Notes under the pieces: model-generated
What the model saw: the letters and a program-made list of their open reading frames with translations, nothing else
The model's database searches: none
What the model was told of the DNA's origin: nothing
Program-made: the position numbers and the translations under genes
In this document: positions 10,877 through 22,400 of the stretch, in pieces
How positions within the stretch are numbered: the stretch's first letter is position 1
Layout: each line of letters begins with the position of its first letter
DNA from: Sanderia malayensis
Taxonomy: Eukaryota; Cnidaria; Scyphozoa; Semaeostomeae; Pelagiidae
Length of the DNA: 64,000 nt
Direction: 5' to 3'
NCBI GenBank assembly: GCA_013076295.1
Contig: RQOL01000718.1
Coordinates: 5,306,081-5,370,080 of the forward strand

Positions 10877-11956
10877 GTAAGTAAATCATTTACCTCATTC
10901 TTATGCACTGAACTGAAATGTCTGGAGATAATTCTGAACTGTATATTTATATACCATCCATGCCCGGAAAAAGTGCATGAGCTGTATTCGACACATGTCT
11001 TAGATTTTGCATGTGCTTTGGCATCCAAATTTTAGTTTTTGCACATGTGATTCATGCGGTCGTGAGAAAGCAACTCTAAAGATGGCAGAGATAGTTATTG
11101 TAAAGTAGTTGTTATTTGTTTACTTAAATATTTTGTTTCTATTTCTCTTTTGGTGTTTTCATTCTGGCTGTTTTTAAATATTCTTCCATTTTTAGGCTGA
11201 AATGTTTCTTTAATTATTCTTACTATAAAAAAATAATTCTTTGGAAGCCTGGTTTTACTCTCATTTGTGTTAAATTGTAGCAAATTTTCACTTTACTGCC
11301 CAGTCTGCCACCAGTATACCACCAATTCGTTTGTTCTGAATATTTCCTAGTTTCATGGTTATTTCCTTAAGTTATATTCTTGAGCTCAAAAAGGCCAGCT
11401 TCGGCTTGTGCTTAAGTTTTGGCAAAATTTCAGGCTCCTGTTATTATAAATAAAAGAGTGTAAATGGCAGTTATTGACAAAATCTACATCCTACATAAAC
11501 GTTTATGCTGCAATCTTATTATCATTCATCCAATTGATTTTCTTTTAAAACTTTATCAATTGAATACTTAGACAAACTATATATATTTTTCTTAAATATC
11601 AAAATATCAAATATCAAAAAAGTAACAAAAGTAAGTAAATGCCTGAATCTGTCAAGGCATTGGGCCTTTCTAATCTTGATTCTTTAGTACTATGCAATGA
11701 AGTTACAATTATTCTTCCTTTGTGAGTAACACAGTGGAGCGATAACCAACAACAAAATTGAATAGGCTCAGCAAAAACAAAGCCCAAAAACTCAGAGTGA
11801 AAAATTCATTTGTTCATTTGCGCAGAACAGAATGCATTACATGACGTATCGGATTACTCTTAATATCACTAAAACTGTATAGCAGCAGAGTGATGTCACT
11901 CTGTCAAAATGGTTTGGTACTTATCAGATTCAAGTGGCACCATGTAAATGCAACAC
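10877..11956. other. No recognised gene between integrase and HECT-A
   Basis: AT-rich, with no frame or motif I can place. The start may hold a last integrase intron (donor GTAAGT at 10877), but I see no convincing further exon. Confidence 0.55.
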
Positions 11957-13965
11957 CTATCTGATGAAAAAACACTGGTCTGGTCCTCTGAATATATCTT
12001 CGGTAAGTTGCTGGATGAATTGTTTGTAAGAGCCTGTGTAGATTGCATTTATAGGTATGGTGAGCTGCATTGCACAAGTGTTGGCAAATACATGCCTCCT
12101 TGAGCTCATATCTGCATTATCATGTTCAAATGTTATCCATCCAAATGGAATAGAAATTGGCTTCTGAGGACAAGCAGTGATAAATTGCATCACACCTTCA
12201 AGGCTCAAGGTTGAAATGGAAGGGTCATTTCCTGGGGAACTTGTGTTTGATCCTAAATCCTCTAGTTTAGTGGCACGGCACGTAACTCTTCCTCATGAAC
12301 ATTCCTTCAAAAACTTCACCCAGTAATAATACACCTCATCTTCCTTCACACGCTTGCTTGAGCCCTCTGGAGACCACTCTGGCTTGAAGAAGTCCAACAT
12401 TTCTTGTAACTGCAGTGTCGGGGTATTAAATAATTGATATGCTTCTTCTGGATGTTCTGGCAACAATGACAGCACATCATGTCTTGAAAGGCCCTTTAGA
12501 AAAGCCTGCACTTCTTCCAAGCATGAACTGACTATGCTGCTTTCAGCATCATCTGCATCTTTTCTTTGGAGAATAACATTCACAAATGATTTACTGAAAA
12601 ATTGAGGTACGTGAACACCACCTAGGAGTGCCAGGCTTAAAACTGAACCTAGGGCTTCATATTTTCCACTCTCTAGCAATGCTTGGTTGTGAGATAGTGC
12701 GAGCATAGATGAGTTTCCACACATAAGACCTGACTTAGCCAAGATGATCTCCACTCATTGGACCTTGCAGAGATGATCTCCACTCATCGGGCTCCATATC
12801 AAGCAGTCATCTTCTAACACATGACCTCTCCTCACATGGATGATCATGAACAACTCTTCCCCACTCTCTGTGTAATTTACTTCCCTCTTCTGCTGTTGTT
12901 TCAAGATGTCATGAATGCTTGAGCTCTTTTGTACAGATTCATTACTTTCTTGATTTTTTACATGGTTTGCCGTCTCCTGATCTCCAAACACATCTCTGTC
13001 TTCATCTAAAGCTACCACCTCCAGTAGATCCAGCAATTCCTCAGGCTGACTGCTCCTTTCTAAGTCACAGAGGTCACACAACACCACTATTGTGAAGGGC
13101 TTCTTGCACATTGGACAATTGATTGATTTTTCTGGAGGAACAGTGTCTTTCCACTGCCCAAGACATATGTTGTGGAAGAAACAGGCACAAGAATCTGGTT
13201 TTGCTAGCTGTGTCCAATCATGAAAAAGTTGCTTGCAAATCTCACATTCAGGGTCTTGTATTTCATTTCTGCCACCTAAAAACAAATGCATAAATCAGGT
13301 AAAATTTCAACACTATGACTGGCATACAATAACATTCAGTTATGCAAATAAGAATCAGCATACTATCTTTGGTATTGATTCTTTATGGAGGAGCCTTGTC
13401 AAATTTGTTTTCAGGTCCCTAATTTCCAAAAAATTAAATTATCTACAAAATCAAGAATACTTCAGAAAATCCAAGTCAAAATTTATAGCATAATAAATAT
13501 AAATCCAAGACCTCTAAATCTAAGATGGTCTTTCCACCATATGACTTTGAAACTAGAATGAACCGAAACTCAGCCATTGCCCAACGCAGCCCTACAAAGA
13601 CCCCTCACCTAGTGAATTTTTATCAATTATAAAATATATATGCATTAAATATCAATTTGATTACCTGATAAAGGTAGCAAAGCGGTATGACTAAAATCTG
13701 GTGAGGTCTCTGACCATGTTCTCCTACGATTGGATACCTGATAAGAAACAAAGTGAAATGAAGAGAATATCATCAAGATATTTCGTGGGGCGATTACCCT
13801 CCAAAACATATCGAAAAGGGTGATTTACTGCCCTGCTGGTAAATTCATCATAAAAAGCCTGCTCCCTGGAAGCTATTCTTAGATACATTCTTGTATATTT
13901 TTAAGTAAAAAGTGATGAAAAAACTTACCTTTATGCTTGTTGATGGTGTGTTCTTACGGTTAACC
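11957..13965 (-). pseudogene. RING-plus-HECT E3 ubiquitin ligase (HECT-A)
   Basis: Three exons join in one frame: 13965-13929, 13737-13665 and 13275-11957, with GT..AG borders at each intron ('LLPLSG|GRNEIQDPECEICK'). The long exon starts with a RING-type cysteine cluster (CEIC..CACFFHNIC..CPMC), then a HECT-like N-lobe ('SHNQALLESGKYEALGSVLS') and a C-lobe with the catalytic-cysteine motif 'FANTCAMQLTIPI'. Two lesions: a 29-bp tandem duplication at 12742-12799 shifts the frame between the RING and HECT parts, and TGA at 12293-12295 interrupts 'LKECS*GRVTC'. The product would transfer ubiquitin. Having RING and HECT in one chain is unusual. Its first exon is probably the ATG exon in the right inverted repeat. 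Confidence 0.78.
12742..12799. repeat. 29-bp tandem duplication breaking HECT-A
   Basis: 'AGATGATCTCCACTCAT' begins at 12742 and again at 12771. Since 29 is not a multiple of three, the duplication shifts the frame. Removing one copy joins 'SPMSGDHL' to 'AKSGLMCGNSSM' in one frame. Confidence 0.85.
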
Positions 13966-14054
13966 CTGAAACACAAACAAGAAACAATTTTTAGTAAAAA
14001 ATTCACATTGCTATGTAATACTAGGGGCATTGTGCATTCCCTGCCGCTCATGTC

Positions 14055-14990
14055 CATACATACATACATACATACATACATACATACATACATACATACA
14101 TACATACATACATACATACATACTATACCAACATACTATACCTACTATAAAAACATACTATACCTACATACTATACCAACATACTATACCTACTATAAAA
14201 TCATACTATACCTACATACTATACTACATACCATACCAACATACTATACCAACATATTATACCATCCATACAAACATACTATACCTACTATACCTATATA
14301 CTATGCCAACATACTATACCTACATACTATACCAACATACTATACATACTATAAAATCATACTATACCTACATACTACATTACATACCATACTAACATAC
14401 TATACCTACTATACCTACATACTATACCAACATATTATACCAACCATACAAACATACTATACCTACTATACCTACATACTATACCAACATACTATACCAA
14501 TATACTATACCTACATACTATACCTACTATAAAATCATACTATACCTACATACTATATCAACATACTTTTCCTACATACTATATTACATACCATACCAAC
14601 ATACTATACCTACATACTATACAAACATACTATACCAATATACTATACCTACATACTATACCTACTATAAAATCGTACTATGCCTACATACTATACCAAC
14701 ATACTATACCTACATACTATACCTACTATAAAATCATACTATACCTACATAATATACCAACATACTATACCTACTACAACATCATACTAAACCTACATAC
14801 TATACCAACATACTATACCTACTATAACATCATACTACACCTGCATACATACCTACATACCTATATACATACCTACATACATACCCTACATACATACCCT
14901 ACAATACATACCCTACAATACATACCCTACAATACATACCCTACAATACATACCCTATAATACATACTATGACGTAACATTTGTAAAGAA
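14055..14990. repeat. CATA microsatellite decaying into CTATACCTACATA minisatellite
   Basis: A pure (TACA)n run (14055-14123) followed by about 870 bp of irregular CATACTATACC(A/T)A(C/A) units. Apparent Tyr-Ile-His-Thr proteins in these frames are artefacts. The 5' flank 'CATT.CCTGCCGCTCATG' matches the flank of the same microsatellite in the Helitron at 26570, which suggests that it arrived with a Helitron fragment. Confidence 0.9.
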
Positions 14991-15155
14991 AGTAAAGGTG
15001 GGAGGTCATATCTCCCCCTTGCAAGCGACCGCCCCGTACCCACCCTGCGGCCCTGAAAGCCCTTTCTGAATATTGATAATTTCAGTGTAAAATTGGCAGA
15101 AAAAAGTTGGCACAGGAAAATAAATCCAATTCCAACTCCATCCCCATTAAAAATC

Positions 15156-15440
15156 TCCAAATTAAACAAGCGGCAGTGCCGTTTCATTTAAATTATTTCC
15201 AGCTCGTTCCCCCCTGACCAGGACTCATGTGAGATAGACCCAGGCCCCACGAAAATCCTCCTTTAAAGCAACATACCACGGTCCATTTCAAGCGTCATGG
15301 GATGGGCTGGGAGGGCACATGAGTCCTGGTCAGGGGGGAACGAGCTGGAAATAATTTCAATCAAACGGCACTGCTGCTTGTTTAATTTGGAAATTATTTT
15401 CCACTCGTTCCAGACCCCTGACCAGGACCCATATGAGATT
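15156..15440. repeat. DIRS 3' inverted end and internal complementary region
   Basis: About 77 bp at 15156-15232 recur inverted at 15304-15390 with few mismatches, both containing CCAAATTAAACAAGC and CCCCTGACCAGGACTCATGTG. The block 15392-15440 is an inverted copy of the element's other end (19807-19845). In DIRS elements such complementary segments are thought to bring the ends together during circle formation. Confidence 0.75.
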
Positions 15441-15559
15441 TTATAGCCAGCCCTGAAATCGGCCGTGTATCTTAATACAGAGAAACACACCAAAAAGAAA
15501 GAAAGCAAGGGGTTTATCAAACTTTGCTTTCAATAAAACATAACTGTGAAATAAATACA

Positions 15560-16498
15560 TCAATGTGTGATTATACTGCTAAAATCTTTGTCTATTATAG
15601 GTTTGTCATAATGTTTAGCAAAAGTGCTACAGTTCGACCATCCTGCTACTTTAGCGATTTCTGTAACTGAAAGTCCTTTTGACTTTGCAAGAGAAGTAGA
15701 TGCTAACCGAGTAGAATGTGCAGTAAATGTGGTGGTATCTATACCTGAATTGCTCAGTATCTCTTTAATCCAACGGGCAATGGTGCCTGTGGTGACAGAA
15801 TGATGAGGTTTTGATGTAGATATAAATAGCCTGGTGCAGTCTCCTCTTAGGGGTTTTGTCTGTTTCAAGTATTCTTTCAATGTTTGTAGAACACACAATT
15901 TTTCATCTTGTGGATATGCTGTTAAGTTCAATGGCTGCTAATGGAAAGAGGGCCTTGACGTCTTCAGAAGTTCTGATATGTAAAAAATAACTCTGTCTGG
16001 AGCAATATCCATATAAGTAATATGCAAAACAAACAGTGTTTGGGCTCGTTGTCCACTTAGGAGTGCCATTAGTGTTGCTAATTTCTTAGTTACTTCAGGT
16101 ATAATTAGCTGTGCCAATGGAGACATTCTTGCAATGTGCTGTAGAACTATCTCAGCGTCATATGTTACAGTACATTTTGGGAGTGAAGGTCGTAACTTGA
16201 ATATTCCTTTCATAAATCTCTTAACCAGTGGGTGATTACCCACAGTGATTCCATCTCTTGGTTCTACCATTGAAGATAACATGGAGCGAACAGTATTGAG
16301 TGTTGAGTACTGAAAATTTGCATTCTTAAACATATCAGTAAGGAATTCAATTATTTCAGTTATACTGGCCCTACAATAATCAATATGATTTTCAGAACAG
16401 TACTTTAACCATTTTCTTGCATAAGTTCCGTATTGCTTTTTTGTTCCAGTGCTCCATGATGCCAAAATAATGTTTTCAGCAGTCGTAGATAGCCTCAT
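15560..16498 (-). pseudogene. DIRS tyrosine recombinase (one nonsense codon)
   Basis: The tyrosine recombinase integrates circular DIRS DNA. Catalytic residues are all visible: Arg in 'LLSGQRAQTLF', His-x-x-Arg in 'FTAHSTRLAST', and the nucleophile in 'FAKHYDKPI'. The N-terminal SAM-like part 'ILASWSTGTKKQYGTYARKW' is typical. A single TAG at 15938-15940 interrupts 'SRPSFH*QPLNL' in frame; the context suggests a former CAG. The start ATG overlaps the stop of the RT ORF (ATGA, 16495-16498), which points to coupled termination and reinitiation. Confidence 0.88.
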
Positions 16499-18633
16499 TG
16501 TATGTAAAGTGTTCCACTGACATAGAGTGCTAGTAGCTCCAGCTTTTTGTGTAGAGGATGTAGTTCCTGTAGTTTGGATGGCAGATACAATTGGTGTTTG
16601 CTAGGAAAAATGAAGAAAGGTTCTTCAATTTTTATTTTTTGTAGCATGGAGAACCAGGATTGGCTTGGCCAGTTTGGGACAATAATGATGCCCCTAGCCT
16701 TGTCCTGTATTATCTTCGTGACCATTTTCCCCACACAGGAGAAAGGGGGGAAAGCATAAAGTGCCAAATTACTCCAGTCTAAGGTAAATGCATTGACTGC
16801 GAAAGCATTAGGGTCAGGGGTGTAAGACACAAAACTGTCCAACTGACAGTTTATTCTGGAGGCAAACAAATCAATGTCTGGTACAAATTTGAATTTTTCA
16901 ATTATAGTTTGGAAAATGGAAGGTTTGAGTTTCCATTCAGTGCAAGATGCATTCTTGCGTGATTGCTTATCTGCCTCTGTGTTTTGTTTACCTGGAATGT
17001 AGCTAGATGTTAGCCAACTTCCATGGGAAATAGCCCAGTCCCATATCTCACATGCTAATCTATTGCAAGACTCTGAGTGTGTAGTACCCATTTTATTTAT
17101 ACAGGCTACAGTCGTTGTATTATCTGACAATACTTTTATATGCACTCCTTTGACATTGTTCAACAATGATTTCAACCCAAAAAGGACTGCAGTGAGTTCT
17201 AAACAGTTGATGTGCTGTGTGCTTTCCTCAGTTGTCCACTGCCCTGATGCAGATGAGTTAGATGTTACAGCCCCCCAACCAGTTTTGGATGCATCAGTAG
17301 TTAAAACAAGTGATGCATTCCCTAACGACAGAACATTCACCGAAGATTCAATATTATTTATCCACCACTGAATGTCCTGTGTTGCTAGTTGGCTGAGAAG
17401 CATGTTTGAATCAAAATTCCCTTTAGCTTTTTTAAGGGCTGCAATTTTACAGCTTTCTAAAGATCTATAATGCAGAGGCCCGAATTTGACACCCGGGAAT
17501 GCACTTGTTAATGTTCCCAATAATTTGGCAACCTGTCTAATTGAGAGCGTTTTGGCCGACAAGACATGCTGACAAAGGTCCTTTGTTTTGTTTTTCTTAG
17601 AATCCGTCAACTGTATGGTTTGATTTGTTGCATCTATGCTAAAACCCAAATATTCAATTACTGTTGCTGGTGTAAAATTTGATTTTTCGGGGTGTATTAC
17701 ATACCCCAGAGAATCAAGCAGTGAAACACAAATCTGTGTTGCATTGACACATTTTTGGTAACTGTCATCAATGATAATCAGGTCATCAATGTACGCAATA
17801 ATGTTAATACCAAGCTTTCTCAATGAAGTGAGAGCAGGCTTTAGAAGTTTGGTGAACTTCCTGGGGCCACACGAAAGACCATTAGGAAGACATGTAAAAT
17901 GGAACAGTTTATCCTTGTGCATAAATTTTAGATATTTTTTGTCATTGTTGTTGATGGGTACAGAGTAGTACGCATCCTTCAGATCTATTTTTGTCATGTA
18001 ACTGTTTTCATGTATGAGCTCTGTGACTGTGTTTATTGTGTCCATTTTAAAGTGTAGTTTAGGCATAAACTTGTTAAGTTTTTTCAAGTTTAATATGAGT
18101 CTAAAAGATCCATCACTTTTTGGCCGCAGAAATATAGGTGAGATGAATTCTCCAGGCTCATGGAGTGATTCTTTTATGACATTTTTCTGGAGTAAATTAG
18201 TTATTTCAGTACCTATAAACTTTGATTCTTCGGAGGTAAAATTTTGTTTACTTGCATAAAGTTGCTGATCTGGTTTACTCTCAAATGCCAGTGGTAGTCC
18301 TGATACAGTCGATAATATTTCAGTATCAGTAGTCAGTGATGACCAGACCATAATTTTGTCTGCTATGCAACCTGCTTTGAAACTCTTTACCTTGTCAGTT
18401 AAATACAAAATATAGGTAGGAGTATTCACCTGTAATTGGCTCACGTTTACTTCCTGTATGGGGGGTTCCGTTTGCTCCGGTTGGTCCCTCGGCCTCGGCC
18501 TAAAAAAGGCCCTTGTCCATTCTTTGGGGCATTGTGTTGTTTGGCCTTGTCGCAGTGTGACTGCCTCTAGTGGATGGATGTTTAGATTGAGGTTTCTTGT
18601 TTCCAATGTTGTTTGACATCCTGTAGAGATCAC
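16495..18633 (-). CDS. DIRS reverse transcriptase / RNase H polyprotein
   Basis: 712 codons, open throughout. RT motifs: 'KIDLKDAYYSVPI', 'FTCLPNGLSCGPRKFTK' and the active site 'IAYIDDLIII' (YIDD). RNase H: 'LTTDASKTGWGAV', 'INCLELTAVLFGLKS' and 'VLSDNTTTVACINKMG', ending with 'NTEADKQSR'. The C-terminal part ('PDIDLFASRINCQLDSF', 'FPPFSCVGKMV') is the segment that lies between RNase H and recombinase in DIRS elements. It overlaps the Gag ORF by about 134 bp in another frame and the recombinase by 4 bp. It copies the element's RNA to DNA, presumably in cytoplasmic particles. No lesion seen. Confidence 0.92.
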   Translation of the reverse strand: MISTGCQTTLETRNLNLNIHPLEAVTLRQGQTTQCPKEWTRAFFRPRPRDQPEQTEPPIQEVNVSQLQVNTPTYILYLTDKVKSFKAGCIADKIMVWSSLTTDTEILSTVSGLPLAFESKPDQQLYASKQNFTSEESKFIGTEITNLLQKNVIKESLHEPGEFISPIFLRPKSDGSFRLILNLKKLNKFMPKLHFKMDTINTVTELIHENSYMTKIDLKDAYYSVPINNNDKKYLKFMHKDKLFHFTCLPNGLSCGPRKFTKLLKPALTSLRKLGINIIAYIDDLIIIDDSYQKCVNATQICVSLLDSLGYVIHPEKSNFTPATVIEYLGFSIDATNQTIQLTDSKKNKTKDLCQHVLSAKTLSIRQVAKLLGTLTSAFPGVKFGPLHYRSLESCKIAALKKAKGNFDSNMLLSQLATQDIQWWINNIESSVNVLSLGNASLVLTTDASKTGWGAVTSNSSASGQWTTEESTQHINCLELTAVLFGLKSLLNNVKGVHIKVLSDNTTTVACINKMGTTHSESCNRLACEIWDWAISHGSWLTSSYIPGKQNTEADKQSRKNASCTEWKLKPSIFQTIIEKFKFVPDIDLFASRINCQLDSFVSYTPDPNAFAVNAFTLDWSNLALYAFPPFSCVGKMVTKIIQDKARGIIIVPNWPSQSWFSMLQKIKIEEPFFIFPSKHQLYLPSKLQELHPLHKKLELLALYVSGTLYIQ

Positions 18634-19765
18634 GTGCCTCTTTGATCAATTTTGGAAGGTCGTCTCCAAATAGATATTGTGATGCCTTCCTCTTGGGGTT
18701 GCAGATGTCCTTGACATCATCTGAAAGAATTTGCTTAATGTTGTTCTTTCTAGAATTGGTAAGGCTTGCTTGCGCTTGCCCCAAGACAGTTACACCGTCT
18801 AAAGCTGCTCTAAGAAGTGCCTTAGAATCAATCATTTTGCTATTTTGGTCCGCCTCCAGTACCATATTTGCTATCTTAGCAATAGCTGCAGTGGCTCTTT
18901 GTACATTCAATTGTGTATTGTACAATTTGCGCTCCACAGGCCGTATAGATTCAAAGTCTTTCATGTCTAAAATTGTTTGGTTCATCATTGGGACCACAAT
19001 TCCAGAGCAGTTTTTAGGCAATTTTAAGCGGCCTAGGAGGTCACTTGAGACTTTAGTTGGATCAACCACAAAATGTTTACAAATCCTATCAGCTAGGTTA
19101 TCAAGAATTTCGTCACCAAGCGTTGTATCAGAAATTTCATCATCCACTTGGCAAAGGAGATCTTCTGCAACATCTAAAACCTTAGTCTGGTTTTTGCTAC
19201 TTGCTGAAGTTGCAGATTTTGCAGGGAATAAATCTGACATATTTTCAGTTTTGCTGGTACACTGTTTTGTGCCCCTGGCCACAGAGGAATTTTCCTCTGG
19301 TAAATTGCCAGTTAGTGAATCAACATCTGATTCAGAGTGAGCTCTATGGCCTAATGGCCAATGTGCATGTACAGACAGTGTGTCGTCTACATTATCAACT
19401 GCCTCATCCACAACTGGGAGAGGTCTCTTACGACCAGCTAGGCTGGTTCTTGCAGGTAGTTGTGCACTTATAGCTGCAAGCACTTGTTCTGCAATAGATT
19501 TTTTCAAGTCCTCAAAGTCAAGAGCCACACTTGTAGGCGCCTTTTCTTGCGTGCTCGTGAGCAACGCGTCTAGGCCTGCAGCATTGTTTTCGATGCGAGC
19601 GTCAAGTCCGGCTTCCGAACTCTGGTTTTTCGCCACATTAATGGAGGAAAATCTCTTATAGGTTGTAATCGTAGAATTTTGGTGTTCTCTGAGAGAAATT
19701 GAAAAGATAATACTTATCTTCGTGGATTTCGTTGCTTTTCGTCTTGACGATCCTCGTGGAAGCAA
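18500..19765 (-). CDS. DIRS Gag-like protein
   Basis: 421 codons in the first position of a DIRS element. No nucleic-acid-binding zinc knuckle is visible. The middle part ('LADRICKHFVVDPTKV', 'RPVERKLYNTQLNVQRA') is helical in character and the C-terminus is basic and Ser/Thr/Pro-rich ('SKHPSTRGSHTATRPNN'). The Gag role is inferred from position. The frame is intact and overlaps the start of the RT ORF, so RT expression may need frameshifting or reinitiation. The ATG lies about 40 bp inside the element's 5' inverted end. Confidence 0.75.
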   Translation of the reverse strand: MLPRGSSRRKATKSTKISIIFSISLREHQNSTITTYKRFSSINVAKNQSSEAGLDARIENNAAGLDALLTSTQEKAPTSVALDFEDLKKSIAEQVLAAISAQLPARTSLAGRKRPLPVVDEAVDNVDDTLSVHAHWPLGHRAHSESDVDSLTGNLPEENSSVARGTKQCTSKTENMSDLFPAKSATSASSKNQTKVLDVAEDLLCQVDDEISDTTLGDEILDNLADRICKHFVVDPTKVSSDLLGRLKLPKNCSGIVVPMMNQTILDMKDFESIRPVERKLYNTQLNVQRATAAIAKIANMVLEADQNSKMIDSKALLRAALDGVTVLGQAQASLTNSRKNNIKQILSDDVKDICNPKRKASQYLFGDDLPKLIKEARDLYRMSNNIGNKKPQSKHPSTRGSHTATRPNNTMPQRMDKGLF

Positions 19766-20079
19766 GGTCAGAGGATTTTCGTGGGGCCTGGGTCTATCTC
19801 ATATGGGTCCTGGTCAGGGGTCTGGAACGAGTGGAAAATAATTATATCAACACGTAGCTCAGGATACAGCGAATACGTTGCAAATAATTTCATTTCTTAA
19901 ACAAGTAACACTGAATTCTTAGAGACAATTTAGTGGAAGTTGTTTTAAGAAATTTCTGACCCGTGCAATAAGCAAAACCTTTGAACACACTTTAGCAAGT
20001 AAAAGTAGTATTTAGCGTGGCAAATAGTGATCCAGTTGAACTCAACATGAAGACCCCTCTTTCATGTGCTTCTCCACCG

Positions 20080-22400
20080 GAGTTCTCGACAAAGAAAGAG
20101 CAAGATGCCTTTTGGGATTTTGGGCAATCTCAGATAGAGTTCTGCTTGTAAAATTAAAGGGACACCCTTTTGATATGTCTATCATTATAGTATATGCACC
20201 AACATCGGAAAGTAGTGAAGAGGCAATCATAGAATTTTAAAACATGTTAGAAGAAGCAAAATCACAATGCCAGTCGCAAGATATCATTATGGTAATGGGA
20301 GATCTTACTGCTAAGGTTGGTCAAGAAGGGGATGGTGTAGTAATTGGAAAACATGGCCTAGGTGAGCAAAATAAACGAGGGGAAAGATAGGCTCAGTGGT
20401 GCAGTGCAAATGAACAAGTAGTTACCAACACGTGGTTTGAACAGCATCCAAGGAGGTTATGGACATGGAAAACCCCGGTGGTCATTATAAGAACCAAATA
20501 GATTTCATAACCATAAATAAATGTTTCAGAAATGCTGTTCAGCAAACCAAAACCTACCCTGGAGCGGACTGTGGGAGTGACCATCAACTATTGTTCTGCA
20601 AGTTAAAAGTAAAGCTAAAAAAAGTGAAGAAAGAAAAAACAACACTAAAATTAAGTTACGAGCTTCTAAAAAATGACCTGATAGTTAGACATATGTATGC
20701 AGTGACAGTTAAAAACAGATTTGAATCACTAGCAGGTGAAGAAGACTATAAATGGAATGTTCTGAAAAAAGCATTAGTAACATCAGCAGAAGAAGTTATA
20801 CCAAAGAGAGAAACATTAAGTAAGCAAAAATGGATGACAGATGAGATATTAAGCCTCTTAAAAAAAAAAGACAAAGTATCGTTAATAGAGAAAGCTAAGA
20901 ATACAAAGATGCAGATAGATTCATAAAATATAAATGTAGAGTGGAAAAAGATGCATGGTTTAACAAGAAATGCGAAGAAATTGAAATGTATGAAAAGTCT
21001 AACCCAACGAAATCTATAATACAGGTGAAATTCAAGAGGATTTGAGCAAAGCGATCTTCATAGCACTCCCAAAGAAACCGAGAGCAATAGAATGTGAGCT
21101 GCACAGAACAATCAGTTTAATGAGCCACATCATTAAGGTTATTCTCAGAATAATCATGTTACGAGCAAGAAGCCAAATCAAGCCAGAGATTGGGAAAGAA
21201 CAATGTGGTTTTGTACAAGATGCAGGTAGAAGAAATGCAATATATATGTTACAAACAATGTCAGAAAGAGCAATAGAGATGCAAAAAGACCTGTATATAC
21301 GTTTTATAGACTACACAAAAGCTTTTGACAAGGTTAAGCACAAAGAGCTACTCAAAATACTAGAAGGTTTCAATCTATTTGGGAAAGACATTCGACTTCT
21401 TAGAAATTTATACTGGGAACAGACAGCATGCATTAGAATAGGGAATGATAAGAGTGATTTTGCCACAATTGAGAGAGGTTTTCGACAGGGATGTGTCTTT
21501 TCCTCAGATCTATTTAATATATACAGCGAAATGATCCTGAGAGAGTTATAAGGTATTGAAGGATTTATTGTAGGTGGGCATAATTTTAATAACCTTCATT
21601 ATGCTGATGACACTGTGCTAATAGTCCAATCTAAGGAAAAACTACAGAGTCTTCTAGACAGAGTTGTGGAAGAAAGTGCGAAAAAGGGTCTTACAATTAA
21701 TTGTAAAAAGACTGAGTGTATGATAATAAGCAAACAACCTGGTCAATCATGTGATCTAAAAATTGAAAACACTACCATCAAACAAGTCAAATCATTCAAT
21801 TACCTTGGAAGTATAGTAACTGAAGATAGAAAATGCGATTCCGAGATTAAGAAAAGGATTGGTATGTCTGAGCAGGCTTTTGAAAAGCTAGGAAAAATAT
21901 TGAGAGATAGAAAAATGTCAATTGAAACAAAGAAGAGAATCCTTCGCTGCTACGTCTATTCCATCTTGACATATGGCAGTGAATGGCGGACAGTATCAGC
22001 TCAGATGGAAAGTCGGTTGGAAGCTGCTGAAATGTGGTTTCTCAGGAGGATGATGAGAATTTCTTGGGTAGATCACGTTTCAAATGGGAAGTTTTAAGAA
22101 GAGCTGGAGAAGAAAGGAGGCTTATCAAACTCATTAGGAAAAGACAGGCGGAATTCTTAGGGCATATAATGAGGAAAGAACAACTGGAAGAAATAATAAC
22201 CACAGGCAAAATTGAAGGCAAAAGAGGACGTGGAGGACCACGTCTGAACTATCTGACAAGTCTCAGTAAATGGATGCAAGCTCAAGTTCCTGAGCTAGAG
22301 AGAGAAAATTACTCGGTCCAAAAAATGTTAAGAGCCTGCAAGGACAGAAAGTTGTGGAAATCTATGGTCACCTAGGTCCTGAGAGGACATGGTACCTAGA
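20080..22400 (+). pseudogene. RTE-like LINE, 5'-truncated, frame-broken
   Basis: Non-LTR retrotransposon remnant. APE-type endonuclease pieces: 'MSIIIVYAPTSESSEEA', 'IIMVMGDLTAKVGQ' (the usual GD-F-N-A is altered), then 'QIDFITINKCFRNAV' and 'GADCGSDHQLL'. Reverse transcriptase: 'IRFIDYTKAFDKVKH', 'FRQGCVFSSDLFNIY' and the active site 'LHYADDTVLI'. The C-terminal part has 'EMWFLRRMMRISW' and 'RQAEFLGHIMRKEQLEE'. Stops or frame changes occur near 20240, 20388, 20925, 21549 and 22090. The 3' end is near the GAGAGAGAGAGAG tract (22400). The endonuclease-RT arrangement and C-terminal motifs recall RTE-clade proteins; the clade call is from memory. Confidence 0.8.

Larger units (their letters stand above)
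15156..19845 (-). mobile_element. DIRS-type tyrosine-recombinase retrotransposon
   Basis: Order in sense: inverted end, Gag-like ORF, RT/RNase H ORF, tyrosine recombinase ORF, inverted end, then an internal complementary region. This is the DIRS plan, with no long terminal repeats and no target duplication needed. The right border repeat (19771-19845) contains CATATGGGTCCTGGTCAGG; the same block recurs inverted at 15392-15440 and again at 15197-15260. It has inserted into the 17.5-kb element, probably in a HECT-A intron. Gag and RT are open throughout and the recombinase has one stop, so it is a young copy. Confidence 0.9.

Noticed and set aside
14055..14530. Long open frames rich in Tyr-Ile-His-Thr
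   Set aside because: Translation of the (CATA)n microsatellite and its decayed relatives; no protein-like composition.
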